Shown: piece by piece, positions 1-8,985 of the stretch | How positions within the stretch are numbered: position 1 is the stretch's first letter | Layout: each line of letters begins with the position of its first letter | Program-made: the position numbers and the translations under genes | Source of the DNA: JBQTGK01 sp052400665 | Lineage (GTDB): Bacteria > Bacteroidota > Bacteroidia > Bacteroidales > Marinifilaceae | Assembly: GCA_052400665.1 (NCBI GenBank) | Contig: JBQTGK010000001.1 | Length of the DNA stretch: 64,000 nt | Direction: 5' to 3' (one strand) | The notes under the pieces: generated by a model | What the model was told of the DNA's origin: nothing | The model's database searches: none | Seen by the model: the letters and a program-made list of their open reading frames with translations, nothing else

Positions 1-427
1 CCGACCAAGTCTGGAAACTTTTGTTGATAGAACTCCTGGCTCGTTTATCGAAGAAAAAAACTATTCTCTGGTTTGGCTTTACAGAAAATCAGAACCTGAA
101 CAGGGAGAACTAAGAGCTAATGAATTAAAAGATGAACTTACAACAATGATTGCCAACCATAACCTTGAAATTCTTGAAGGGAATAAGGTAATTGAAGTTA
201 AAAGTGGTGGAATTAACAAAGGAATGGCGGCAATTCAATTTCTTCAGAATCAAAATTTTGATTTTATTCTTGCTCTTGGTGATGACTGGACCGATGAATA
301 TATGTTTAGAGAATTACCTGAAAATGCAAATACGATTAAGGTAGGATTAAAACATACTGCCGCAAAATACAAGGTTGATTCGGTAAAAACTGTTCGCAGT
401 TTCCTTACTGATTTAATTGAAAAATAA
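1..427 (+). CDS. Trehalose-6-phosphate synthase/phosphatase, C-terminal end (partial)
   Basis: The reading frame is open from base 2, so the gene begins upstream of the window; only about 141 C-terminal residues are present. They match the trehalose-6-phosphate phosphatase (HAD-type) domain that ends bifunctional TPS/TPP proteins. The late HAD motif ALGDDWTDEYMF is intact and supplies the Mg2+-binding acidic residues; upstream are the SLVWLYR segment and the KSGGINKG segment typical of the phosphatase cap and core. The protein would dephosphorylate trehalose-6-phosphate to trehalose in the cytoplasm, as part of compatible-solute or stress-sugar synthesis. Whether a synthase domain precedes it cannot be seen here. 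A terminator follows directly. Confidence 0.85.
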   Translation, partial: RPSLETFVDRTPGSFIEEKNYSLVWLYRKSEPEQGELRANELKDELTTMIANHNLEILEGNKVIEVKSGGINKGMAAIQFLQNQNFDFILALGDDWTDEYMFRELPENANTIKVGLKHTAAKYKVDSVKTVRSFLTDLIEK

Positions 428-444
428 ATACATTAAACACACAA

Positions 445-470
445 CGAAGGCGGCTTTTTAGTCGCCTTTG
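445..470 (+). terminator. Intrinsic terminator after TPS/TPP gene
   Basis: AAGGCG (447-452) pairs with CGCCTT (463-468) around a T-rich loop. It lies about 20 bases after the stop codon, which fits the end of the trehalose gene transcript. Confidence 0.65.
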
Positions 471-579
471 TTATTGGTATTTAATACAATTTACCTCTCC
501 CCGATATAATTTTTCAGTAATTTTTGCCTTTGGATCAAATGAAAATCACTATTTTCGCACGAACCAAGATTTTTCAAAA

Positions 580-2157
580 ATGTTACACAAAAAGTTCGAT
601 TTTCTGATAATCGGAAGTGGACTAGCAGGATTATATTCGGCTTATACCGCCGCACAGTACGGATCGGTAGCGATTTTAACTAAATCAAAAATAGATGTTA
701 GCAACTCTTTTTATGCCCAGGGCGGAATTGCTGCAGTAACCGATTCTGATGATTTTCCCCAATACCATTTGGAAGATACCTTAACAGCAGGGCGAGGCCT
801 TTGCGACTATACTCCCGTTGATATTCTGGTAAACGAAGGCCCTAAAAGAATTCAGGAATTAATTGATATGGGCATGCAATTTGATACCGAAAATGGAGAA
901 CTTTCATTGGGTTTAGAAGGAGGACATCATCGACGTAGAGTTTTACATGCAGGTGGAGATTCCACGGGCCGAGAAGTAATTCAATTTTTGATTAAAAAGG
1001 TTTTAGAAACAAAAAATATAGAAGTTTTCGAAAACCAAATGGTGTACAAATTGTTAGTTAACAATGGAAACTGTTTCGGAGCACAAAGTTACGATCCTAA
1101 AAACAACTCTAATCTTCATATCAGCAGTCGCTCAACGATATTAACACTTGGAGGAAGCTCAGCAATTTATCAGCGAACTACTAATCCAGAAACAACTGTA
1201 GGCGATGGAATTGCTCTGGGATACAGAGCAGGAACCGAAATTGAGGATATGGAATTTATACAATTTCACCCCAGCTCTTTTTACTCTAAAAAAGGATATA
1301 CTTTTTTAATTAGTGAAGCTGTACGTGGCGAAGGAGCCTATTTATTAAATTCTAAAGGGGAAAGATTTATGACTAAAATTCACCCTTTAGCAGAATTAGC
1401 TCCCAGAGACATTGTTGCCCGATCAATTTTCGATCAAATGCAAATGCAAAAAGAAGACTATGTTAGGCTTAGCCTAAAACATCTCGATGCTGATAAAATT
1501 AAATCTCGCTTCCCTTCTATTTACGAAAATTGCAAAAAATCAGGAGCCGATTTATGTTCTGAAATTCCTATTGCTCCCGCAGCTCATTATACTGTAGGCG
1601 GAATTAAAACCGGAATAAATGGAAATACAAACATCTCAAATTTATATGCTTGTGGCGAACTGGCATCTACAGGAGTAATGGGAGCCAACAGATTGGCATC
1701 AAACTCATTACTTGAATGTTTGGTGTTTGGAAAAAGAGCAGTTCAACATGCTATCAAAAATAAGGTAACATCAAACCTCTCATTAAACAATAAAACAAAA
1801 TTAGGCTGTAATCCTAAACTCGAAAATTTATTTCTAAAATATATAAATTCTCTGTCAATAGAAATGAATACCAAGGCAGGAATCGTAAGAAAGGAAGATA
1901 AATTACAGGAACTACTAGGCTTAATAGAAAAAATAAACAAAACTTTTCCTTACGAGGAAAATGAATATTTTAGCTTTCGGATGCAGAATCTAATTATTGT
2001 CTGCAAATTAATATGCAAAGCAGCTTTAGCTCGTAAAGAAAGCCGAGGCGGACATTATAGAGAGGACTTTCAATCTGAAAATGAAGACTTTCTTACTCAC
2101 TCAATACAACAAATTAACAAAGAACTTACTTTTGTTCCTGTAGAACAGAAATCTTAA
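580..2157 (+). CDS. nadB: L-aspartate oxidase (NadB)
   Basis: FAD-dependent L-aspartate oxidase, first step of de novo NAD synthesis: it oxidises aspartate to iminoaspartate, which NadA condenses with dihydroxyacetone phosphate. The 525 residues are usual for the family. The N-terminus carries the FAD dinucleotide fold (IIGSGLAGLYSA, about residues 10-20), followed by the NSFYAQGGIAAV segment, the GGHHRRRVLHAGGDSTG substrate region and the C-terminal ASTGVMGANRLASNSLLECLVFGKRA signature region. The SRGGHYREDF motif near the end is typical of the fumarate-reductase-like C-terminal domain. It is the first gene of a nadB-nadC-nadA operon, with 20-bp gaps between genes, so co-transcription is very likely. 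Confidence 0.96.
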   Translation: MLHKKFDFLIIGSGLAGLYSAYTAAQYGSVAILTKSKIDVSNSFYAQGGIAAVTDSDDFPQYHLEDTLTAGRGLCDYTPVDILVNEGPKRIQELIDMGMQFDTENGELSLGLEGGHHRRRVLHAGGDSTGREVIQFLIKKVLETKNIEVFENQMVYKLLVNNGNCFGAQSYDPKNNSNLHISSRSTILTLGGSSAIYQRTTNPETTVGDGIALGYRAGTEIEDMEFIQFHPSSFYSKKGYTFLISEAVRGEGAYLLNSKGERFMTKIHPLAELAPRDIVARSIFDQMQMQKEDYVRLSLKHLDADKIKSRFPSIYENCKKSGADLCSEIPIAPAAHYTVGGIKTGINGNTNISNLYACGELASTGVMGANRLASNSLLECLVFGKRAVQHAIKNKVTSNLSLNNKTKLGCNPKLENLFLKYINSLSIEMNTKAGIVRKEDKLQELLGLIEKINKTFPYEENEYFSFRMQNLIIVCKLICKAALARKESRGGHYREDFQSENEDFLTHSIQQINKELTFVPVEQKS

Positions 2158-2177
2158 GAATAATTAATTAAGCCAAC

Positions 2178-3026
2178 ATGGAAGAAACCGGATTAAATAT
2201 TCAGGAATTAGAATATATAATTGAACATGCTTTTCGTGAAGATATTCAGGATGGAGATATCACTACTAATAATTTGGTACCAGAAACAACAACCGCAAAG
2301 GCAAGAATGACCGCCAAAGCAGATGGAGTTATTGCTGGCTTACCTATTGCAAAACTTGTATTTAAAAAATTAGATCCGAATATAGAATGGACTCCAAATT
2401 TTAAAGATGGAGATTTCATTAAAAAAGGAGATGTTATTGTTGAGATAAGTGGCACATTTAGAGCCTTACTTAGTGGAGAAAGACTAGCATTAAACCTAAT
2501 GCAAAGAATGTCGGGGATAGCAACCGAAACAGCGAAATACGTAGCCGAAGTTAAAAATACTAAAGTTAAAATTTTAGATACCCGTAAAACTGTTCCAGGC
2601 TTAAGAAGCCTTGATAAATATGCAGTTAAAGCCGGAGGTGGAACCAATCATCGAATTGGATTATACGATATGGTGATGATAAAAGATAACCATATAAAAA
2701 TTGCCGGTAACATTACAACCGCAGTTGAACAAATCAGAAAATCGATCCCCAAAAATATTAAAGTGGAAGTTGAAACCACTAATTTAAATGAAGTAAGAGA
2801 AGCTGTAGCAGCTGGAGCTGATATTATAATGCTCGATAATATGAGTAATGAAATAATGGCACAGGCAGTTAAAATAATTAACAATACAGCCTTAAGCGAA
2901 GCATCCGGAAATATGAGCCTACCACGCTTAAAAGGAGTTGCTGAAACAGGAGTCGATTTTATCTCCATAGGAGCACTTACCCACTCTGTTGTTGCCTTGG
3001 ACATTAGCCAGAATATTATTCTATAA
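2178..3026 (+). CDS. nadC: Quinolinate phosphoribosyltransferase (NadC)
   Basis: Nicotinate-nucleotide pyrophosphorylase (carboxylating): converts quinolinate and PRPP to nicotinate mononucleotide with loss of CO2. The 282 residues match the family. Visible signatures are the N-terminal REDIQDGDITTN segment, ALNLMQRMSGIAT, the ILDTRKTVPGLR phosphoribosyl-binding stretch, GGGTNHRIGLYD, MIKDNHI and the barrel-end segments DIIMLDNM and SIGALTHSV. It sits 20 bp after nadB and 20 bp before nadA. The order nadB-nadC-nadA provides the full aspartate-to-NaMN route in one unit. Confidence 0.96.
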   Translation: MEETGLNIQELEYIIEHAFREDIQDGDITTNNLVPETTTAKARMTAKADGVIAGLPIAKLVFKKLDPNIEWTPNFKDGDFIKKGDVIVEISGTFRALLSGERLALNLMQRMSGIATETAKYVAEVKNTKVKILDTRKTVPGLRSLDKYAVKAGGGTNHRIGLYDMVMIKDNHIKIAGNITTAVEQIRKSIPKNIKVEVETTNLNEVREAVAAGADIIMLDNMSNEIMAQAVKIINNTALSEASGNMSLPRLKGVAETGVDFISIGALTHSVVALDISQNIIL

Positions 3027-3046
3027 ATACAAACCTACTTTCCCAA

Positions 3047-3973
3047 ATGGAAAATAAAGAAATAGTCAGACAAATTGAAATTCTGAAAAAAGAAAAAAAT
3101 GCAATCGTTCTTGCACATTATTACACACATCCCGAAGTACAAGATGTAGCCGATTACATTGGAGATTCACTAGGTTTGGCACGAAAAGCCGGAGAAACAA
3201 AAGCCGATGTTATTGTTTTTTGTGGAGTACATTTTATGGCAGAAACAGCATCAATTATATCTCCAAATAAGAAAGTATTAATTCCTGCTAAAAATTGCGG
3301 ATGTTCTCTTGCCGAAAGTATTACCAGCGAAGATATTCGAAAATGGAAAGCAAATAATCCCGATGGTGTTGTAGTATCCTATGTTAATACGACTGCCGAA
3401 GTAAAAGCAGAAACTGATTATTGCTGTACCTCTTCAAATGCAATTAAAGTAGTTGAACATCTAGGTAAAGATAAAAACATATTTTTTACTCCTGATAAAA
3501 ACCTAGGTGGATATATTGTAAAAAAAACAGGAATTAACATGCACCTTTGGGATGGCGATTGCTGCGTACACGAAAAAATTAGCACAAAAATGGTTTTAGA
3601 AATGAACCAAAAATACCCCGAAGCAGATATTTTAATTCACCCTGAAAGTAATTGTGCCTGCGATGATAAAATTTTAAACCTTCCTAATGCCTACTTCTAC
3701 TCCACTGCTGGCATTATAGAACATGCAGCCAAATCGAACAAAAAACAATTTATAATTGCTACAGAATTAGGTACGCTTCATCAATTAGAAAAGAAAAATC
3801 CGACAAAAGAATTTATAGTAATACATCCTAAAACAATTTGCGGATCGATGAAAAAAGTTAATCTGAAAGGAATATACGAAGCCCTTCTGAATGATAAGTA
3901 TGAAGTAAAAGTTCCCGATAAAATAGCAAATAAAGCTATTCTTTCGATCCAACGAATGCTGAAAATAGGATAA
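3047..3973 (+). CDS. nadA: Quinolinate synthase A (NadA)
   Basis: [4Fe-4S] quinolinate synthase, which condenses iminoaspartate with dihydroxyacetone phosphate. The 308 residues fit the shorter form of the family. The AHYYTHPEVQDVADYIGDS start region, the GVHFMAETA segment and three separated cluster-type cysteine contexts (NCGC near residue 84, NCAC in the centre, and ICGSMKK near the end) are present. As the last gene of the NAD operon it is followed at once by a strong hairpin terminator. The cluster implies oxygen sensitivity, a known property of the family. Confidence 0.96.
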   Translation: MENKEIVRQIEILKKEKNAIVLAHYYTHPEVQDVADYIGDSLGLARKAGETKADVIVFCGVHFMAETASIISPNKKVLIPAKNCGCSLAESITSEDIRKWKANNPDGVVVSYVNTTAEVKAETDYCCTSSNAIKVVEHLGKDKNIFFTPDKNLGGYIVKKTGINMHLWDGDCCVHEKISTKMVLEMNQKYPEADILIHPESNCACDDKILNLPNAYFYSTAGIIEHAAKSNKKQFIIATELGTLHQLEKKNPTKEFIVIHPKTICGSMKKVNLKGIYEALLNDKYEVKVPDKIANKAILSIQRMLKIG

Positions 3974-3978
3974 ATCAT

Positions 3979-4015
3979 AAAAAAATCTTTCATAAAATAT
4001 GAAAGATTTTTTTTG
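3979..4015 (+). terminator. Terminator of the nad operon
   Basis: AATCTTTCATA and its complement TATGAAAGATT form a perfect stem with a very short loop, followed by eight T residues, directly after the nadA stop. Confidence 0.85.
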
Positions 4016-4082
4016 CGAAAATAGTAAGGATTACCTAATAAATATTTATCTCTTTTTTCTTTTAAGCAAAAAGAATAAAAAC

Positions 4083-4090
4083 TATATTTG
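4083..4090 (+). promoter_or_regulatory. Bacteroidota -7 box (TATATTTG) for the TPR kinase gene
   Basis: TATATTTG matches the TAnnTTTG -7 consensus exactly. It lies about 145 bases before the start codon at 4236, leaving a long 5' leader. No clear -33 element was found, so confidence is moderate. Confidence 0.45.
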
Positions 4091-4235
4091 CACTTTAAAT
4101 TAACAGATTACAACAAAATGAAATTGTATTTTTTAGAATAAAATATATTTCCTCCTATAGTAAGTATTCTAAATTTACATCTAAACAACCATTAACTTAT
4201 TAGTCATAATTTTAAAGCATAAATAAATTATCATA

Positions 4236-6374
4236 ATGCATCTCCCCCTAAAGCTAGTTTTATTACCCCTATTCATTAGTAAAATAGCACTGGCAACACC
4301 TACTCTAGATAAATTTAAAAAGCAAACTGTAGATAGTAAAGAAGAAATAGAATTATATTTGCAACTATCAAAACATTATCAATCTAACAATATTGATAGT
4401 GCTATAATTTTTGCAAATAAAGCCCTTGTGTTATCTATGGATAACAAGGATGATAATTTATTACTTAATTCATACTTTCAACTATTCCAAAATTACTCCT
4501 TAAATGGAGATAAGGCACAATCGAAACACTACCTCGATAAAGCTTACGTATATGCAGTAAAAACAAAAGATTCTGTAAATACTTCCAATATACTACTAAA
4601 CTTAGCTGACTATTATTCAATTAAAGATCAGTACGATAGCGCTACTATTTATTATAATAAATGCTACTCACTTTCTAAAAAAATTAGCCTAACATTAAAT
4701 CATGTTAATACTCTTATCGGACTTGGTGAAATTTCTTACGAAAGAGGCGAGTTGGATCAAGCTTTAAATAAATATCTGGAAGCATATAAATACTCTGAAA
4801 ATCTGAAAAACGACAACGTAAAAATTAGCCTTCTTATTGACATGGGAAATATTTACGCTGATGATGCACAACTTGAAAAAGCTAAATCCTATTACAATCA
4901 GGCAAAAATTATTGCAGAACAACATAAACAAACAAAAGTTCTTTCTGCAATTTATAATAATTTGGCAACTATTTATCAGGAAGAAAAAAAGTATTTAAAA
5001 GCTCAAAATTATTTCGAAAAAAGTCTGGAAATAGAGAAAAATAATAAATATCAACCAGGTATAGCATTGGCTTTAAACAATATTGGTGAAAACTATTTTA
5101 GAATTGGCAATTATGAAAAAGCAATTAGCTCATTACATGAATCCTTATCTATAAACGAAAAGTTACACCAAAATATTTCTAAAATTTATAATCTGGGCAC
5201 TTTATCTGAAATCTATTTAAAAACAGGTAATTACACACAAGCATATAAATATATTACTGAAGGAATTAAACTTAGCACAACTTATAAAACCAAAAAGAAA
5301 AAAAATGAGTTGTTGTTTCTATTAGCCAAATACTATCACAAAATTGGTGATAATGCAAAGGCTTATGCAACTATGACCAAACACGATGCATTAAAAGATA
5401 GTTTGCTAAGTGAATCTAAAACTCAGAAAATTGCTCAATTACAAGCACAATATGAATCAGAAAAACGAGAACAAGAGAATGAAATTCTACGTGTAAAGCA
5501 TCAGTACGCACAAGAAAAACTAAAAAAAGAAAAAATAATTACCAATTTTTTTATCGTATTCTCAGTTATTGCTCTAGCATTATTAATTCTATCTTATTTT
5601 TTATATAAAGCAAAGACTCAAGCTAATCTTAGAATAAATAAGATAAATGGAATGCTTGAAGAATCAAATAAAAAAATGAAAATCTCCAATGCAACTAAAG
5701 ATAAATTCTTTTCTATAATTGCACACGATTTACGATCTCCTTTTAATGCTATTTTAGGATTTTCAGGACTCGTTAAAGATGAAACCGAAAACTCTAAAGA
5801 TATTGAAGCAATAAAAGATTATAATGATAATATTTATGAATCGTCGCATAACTTATATACACTTCTCGAAAACCTGCTACAATGGGCAAATAGTCAGCGA
5901 GGAAAATTAGAATTCTCTCCGGAACGCTTCAATTTGCATCAGTTAATTCAAGCTAATTTAAATTTGTTTAAATTAAAAGCTAACGATAAATCTATTGATT
6001 TGATTTCTGATGTCAAGCCAGAAACAATGGCTTATGGTGATGTAAACATGATAGATACTATCATTCGAAATTTAATTAACAATGCTCTGAAATTTACAAA
6101 TATAAATGGCAGAATAGAACTACATACCTCTTTTGATAATGACTTTATATTGGTAAAAGTAAAAGATAATGGTATTGGTATAAGTAAAGAAAATCAAGCT
6201 AAATTATTCCGCCCGGATTGTAATTTTACCACCTATGGAACAGAAAATGAATCAGGAAGTGGATTAGGATTAATTCTTTGTAAAGAGTTTGCCAGAAAAA
6301 ATAGTGGAGATATATGGGTTAAAAGCATACTAAATAAAGGCAGCGAATTTATTTTGAAGCTTAAATCAGTCTAA
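4236..6374 (+). CDS. TPR-repeat sensor histidine kinase
   Basis: A 712-residue membrane histidine kinase. A signal peptide (about residues 1-20) leads into a periplasmic array of tetratricopeptide repeats (about 40-390, with repeated pairs such as NNLATIYQEEKKYLKAQNYF). A coiled coil, one transmembrane helix (about 438-458), a HisKA domain with phospho-acceptor His497 in the context SIIAHDLRSPFNA, and a HATPase domain with NLINNALKFT (N box), DNGIGI (G1) and GSGLGL (G2) follow. There is no receiver domain, so the partner response regulator must be elsewhere; none is adjacent. The signal sensed is unknown; the TPR part probably binds a periplasmic protein or peptide. It is transcribed alone, with a terminator on each side. 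Confidence 0.9.
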   Translation: MHLPLKLVLLPLFISKIALATPTLDKFKKQTVDSKEEIELYLQLSKHYQSNNIDSAIIFANKALVLSMDNKDDNLLLNSYFQLFQNYSLNGDKAQSKHYLDKAYVYAVKTKDSVNTSNILLNLADYYSIKDQYDSATIYYNKCYSLSKKISLTLNHVNTLIGLGEISYERGELDQALNKYLEAYKYSENLKNDNVKISLLIDMGNIYADDAQLEKAKSYYNQAKIIAEQHKQTKVLSAIYNNLATIYQEEKKYLKAQNYFEKSLEIEKNNKYQPGIALALNNIGENYFRIGNYEKAISSLHESLSINEKLHQNISKIYNLGTLSEIYLKTGNYTQAYKYITEGIKLSTTYKTKKKKNELLFLLAKYYHKIGDNAKAYATMTKHDALKDSLLSESKTQKIAQLQAQYESEKREQENEILRVKHQYAQEKLKKEKIITNFFIVFSVIALALLILSYFLYKAKTQANLRINKINGMLEESNKKMKISNATKDKFFSIIAHDLRSPFNAILGFSGLVKDETENSKDIEAIKDYNDNIYESSHNLYTLLENLLQWANSQRGKLEFSPERFNLHQLIQANLNLFKLKANDKSIDLISDVKPETMAYGDVNMIDTIIRNLINNALKFTNINGRIELHTSFDNDFILVKVKDNGIGISKENQAKLFRPDCNFTTYGTENESGSGLGLILCKEFARKNSGDIWVKSILNKGSEFILKLKSV

Positions 6375-6390
6375 AAAATATTCTTCCTAA

Positions 6391-6425
6391 AAAAGGCAAT
6401 TTCACATTGATAAATTGTCTTTTTT
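6391..6425 (+). terminator. Terminator after the histidine kinase gene
   Basis: AAAAGGCAATTT pairs with AAATTGTCTTTT (one G-U pair) around a 9-base loop and is followed by a T tract. Confidence 0.8.
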
Positions 6426-6473
6426 ATTTTTATAAGATCTCGAATCATAACTTTACAGGGGAATTAATAACAA

Positions 6474-7040
6474 ATGGAGTTAATTAGTATATATCTTATT
6501 GCATTAGGCTTATCAGTCGACTCTTTTGCTGCTTCGGTTTGCAGCGGATTAGCCATTAAAAATATTCGATTTCATCAGGCCGTAAAAATTGCATTTTTTT
6601 TAGCTCTATTTCAAGGAGGAATGCCAATAATAGGATGGTTTGCCGGCTGGGAATTAAAAGATTTAATAAAAGACTTTGACCATTGGATTGCATTTATATT
6701 ACTTGCCGGCCTGGGAAGTAGAATGATATATGAAAGTTATAATAGTAAAGGATCTCAGCACAATTTCAATCCATTAAAAACATCCGTTCTACTGTGCATT
6801 TCTATAGCTACAAGTATCGATGCTTTAGTGGTAGGTTTTAGTATGGCAATAATTGCTGAACAAATATGGATTCCTGCAATTATTATAGGATCGGTTACTT
6901 TTATTGTTTCGATGACAGGCCTGCTTTTGGGCAAAAAAGTAGGATCAAGACTACGCCAAAAGTCAGAATTTTTTGGAGGTTTTGTATTAATCTGCATCGG
7001 ATTAAAGATACTAATTGAACATTTATTTTTCACTACTTAA
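6474..7040 (+). CDS. mntP: Manganese efflux pump MntP
   Basis: Inner-membrane protein of 188 residues with six predicted helices in two homologous halves, the MntP/YebN (DUF204) fold. The paired signature acidic motifs are visible: LGLSVDSFAAS in helix 1 and ATSIDALVVGFS in the second half. The family exports Mn2+ to prevent intoxication. It is the first of two metal-export genes in this stretch (the second begins at 7223), but the gap between them holds a palindrome and a -7 box, so they are probably separate transcripts. No yybP-ykoY-type riboswitch was recognised in the short leader. Confidence 0.9.
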   Translation: MELISIYLIALGLSVDSFAASVCSGLAIKNIRFHQAVKIAFFLALFQGGMPIIGWFAGWELKDLIKDFDHWIAFILLAGLGSRMIYESYNSKGSQHNFNPLKTSVLLCISIATSIDALVVGFSMAIIAEQIWIPAIIIGSVTFIVSMTGLLLGKKVGSRLRQKSEFFGGFVLICIGLKILIEHLFFTT

Positions 7041-7110
7041 ATTCGAAGTATTCTACCAATATCTTCTTTTTCACTATCAACTCGCCCTTACTAAGTACTA
7101 CAAAAACACA

Positions 7111-7126
7111 TACCTACATGTAGGTA
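7111..7126. promoter_or_regulatory. Perfect 16-bp palindrome, candidate metal-responsive operator
   Basis: TACCTACATGTAGGTA is perfectly self-complementary with no spacer. It lies 96 bases upstream of the permease start and upstream of a -7-like box, the expected position for a repressor or activator site. It lacks a loop and a following T run, so it is unlikely to be a terminator. Confidence 0.5.
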
Positions 7127-7186
7127 TTTTACATGCACTACTATAATTCTGTTCTTTGCAAACAACATACAGTTAAGATATTTTAA

Positions 7187-7194
7187 TATTTTTG
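7187..7194 (+). promoter_or_regulatory. Candidate -7 box (TATTTTTG) for the permease gene
   Basis: Matches TAnnTTTG, about 29 bases before the start codon at 7223. No good -33 partner was found. Confidence 0.4.
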
Positions 7195-7222
7195 AAGTAA
7201 TTGCAATTAATAAAAACCAAAA

Positions 7223-8536
7223 ATGGAATACTTCAATCAATTTTTACGTGATTTTGTACAAATATTAAATGAAATGTCGCCCTATTTAATCTTGGGATTT
7301 TTCTTTGCAGGATTATTAAAAGTTGCTTTCCCACAGAAATTTATCGATAAGTATTTAGGTAAAAAAAATAGTAGATCGGTGCTCAATGCTTCTTTAATAG
7401 GAATTCCACTTCCTCTATGTTCGTGTGGAGTAATTCCTACAGGCATTTCCTTTTTTAAAAGCGGTGCAAGTAAAGGTTCGTCAGTTTCATTTTTAATTTC
7501 TACTCCGCAAACAGGTGTCGATTCCATCCTTGTTACTTATTCGCTTCTGGGATTACCCTTTGCAATTCTTCGCCCTATTATTGCCTTATTCACAGGATTT
7601 TTAGGCGGAATACTAACCAATAAAGTGGATGATGATGAATCAAACACTGTAAATACAAATAAAACTACTAATTTAAATGACTGCGACAATAATTGCAATT
7701 CAGATAGCAATACAATAGCGATTAAAAGATCTAAACTCTATATTCTTTTTAAATATGCATTTGTTGATTTTTTACAAGATATATCCAAATGGCTAATTAT
7801 AGGTCTTTTACTTGCTGCTTTTATTTCTGTATTAATTCCCAACGACTTTTTCTCTGATTTTATCGGTAATGATTTTTTAGGAATGATCGTTATTTTAATT
7901 GCATCAATTCCATTATACATCTGTGCAACCTCATCGGTACCTGTTGCTGCAGTATTAATGATGAAAGGAATTTCGCCTGGTGCTGCTTTGGTTTTCTTAA
8001 TGGCAGGCCCAGCAACAAATGCTGCTACCATAACAGTCTTAAATAAAGTACTTGGAAAAAAAACAATGTGGGCCTATTTAATTTCTATAATTACTGGCGC
8101 ATTATTATTTGGTTTGCTTATTGATAATTTCCTACCTCGAGAATGGTTTACTCTAAGTGGCATTCATCATCATACTGCAGCACACGAAGGCCACTGGATA
8201 ATACCAAAATACCTGCAATGGGCAAGTAGTATTTGCTTAAGTATACTCATTCTTAACGGATATCTGCAAAAATACCTTTCCCGTAAAAGAAATTTTAAAA
8301 ACAATGATTCAGAAAAAACCCTTGAAACCTTAACTGTAACAGTTAATGGCATGAGCTGCAACCATTGTAAAAATAGTGTAGAAAAACACATAGGAGCATT
8401 AAAACAGATTAGTAATGCCGAAGTAAATTTAGAGCAAAAACGATTATTCCTAAAAGGAGAATCAATCGATATTTCTATCATTAAAAAAGAGCTTAAAAGC
8501 TTAGGCTTTGAATATGGCGGCACACTCAAAAATTAA
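7223..8536 (+). CDS. SO_0444/YraQ-type Cu/Zn efflux permease fused to an HMA domain
   Basis: A 437-residue fusion. Residues 1-345 form a polytopic permease of the DUF318 (YraQ/ArsP-like) superfamily with two repeated halves. The first half carries PLPLCSCGVIPTG (Cys66 and Cys68), a motif that marks metal or metalloid exporters of this type; the second carries ICATSSVPVAA. A Cys/Asn/Asp-rich linker (NDCDNNCNSDSN) separates the halves, and a His-rich loop (IHHHTAAHEGH) precedes the last helix. Residues about 370-434 are a heavy-metal-associated domain with GMSCNHC (Cys379, Cys382), which would hand copper or zinc to the pore. The substrate is inferred from family and motif, not proven. Confidence 0.85.
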   Translation: MEYFNQFLRDFVQILNEMSPYLILGFFFAGLLKVAFPQKFIDKYLGKKNSRSVLNASLIGIPLPLCSCGVIPTGISFFKSGASKGSSVSFLISTPQTGVDSILVTYSLLGLPFAILRPIIALFTGFLGGILTNKVDDDESNTVNTNKTTNLNDCDNNCNSDSNTIAIKRSKLYILFKYAFVDFLQDISKWLIIGLLLAAFISVLIPNDFFSDFIGNDFLGMIVILIASIPLYICATSSVPVAAVLMMKGISPGAALVFLMAGPATNAATITVLNKVLGKKTMWAYLISIITGALLFGLLIDNFLPREWFTLSGIHHHTAAHEGHWIIPKYLQWASSICLSILILNGYLQKYLSRKRNFKNNDSEKTLETLTVTVNGMSCNHCKNSVEKHIGALKQISNAEVNLEQKRLFLKGESIDISIIKKELKSLGFEYGGTLKN

Positions 8537-8985
8537 CATTTTGTAATCTCAAGATTACAGAAAATGACGTTGCAGTAGATAGAAACTACACCATTTTAGT
8601 TCCCAAAAAACGAATATCTCCAAATATTCTAAACTTAATAATTAAAATAAGTGCAAAATATAACCTGCTATTGAGCATGTTTGGCGTTTTTTACCCATTT
8701 TTAATATTTTTGGTAGAAACAATTTTACATCACACCTTCACAATACACACACACCTCTACTAAACAGACAATTACCATCATAAAACTGATGGTTATTTTC
8801 GATTAACGCATTCATACATCTTTATATTTAATTACTTGAAAACTTCGAATTTTTAATTACTTTTATGTGTTTTACAACACATTTGTGTTGTTCATTATCA
8901 TTTTTAGTAAAACATTTCACTAACTAACAATAGAATTAATTGACTATAACCAAAGCTTTTTTAAGCTTACAACAAATAACCAAAA
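8537..8985. other. Intergenic stretch between permease and carboxylase operon
   Basis: No gene was seen. It holds three short inverted repeats: TGTAATC/GATTACA (8542-8559), ACCATCA/TGATGGT (8774-8793, followed by TATTTTC, so possibly a weak terminator) and CAACACA/TGTGTTG (8875-8890). The last is listed separately as a candidate operator. Confidence 0.6.
8875..8890. promoter_or_regulatory. Inverted repeat upstream of the carboxylase operon, candidate operator
   Basis: CAACACA and TGTGTTG form a perfect 7-bp dyad with a 2-base spacer, about 95 bases before the biotin carboxylase start. The position suits a transcription factor site; the factor is unknown. Confidence 0.35.

Noticed and set aside
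8542..8559. TGTAATC/GATTACA hairpin after the permease gene
   Set aside because: No T run follows on either strand; not called as a terminator.
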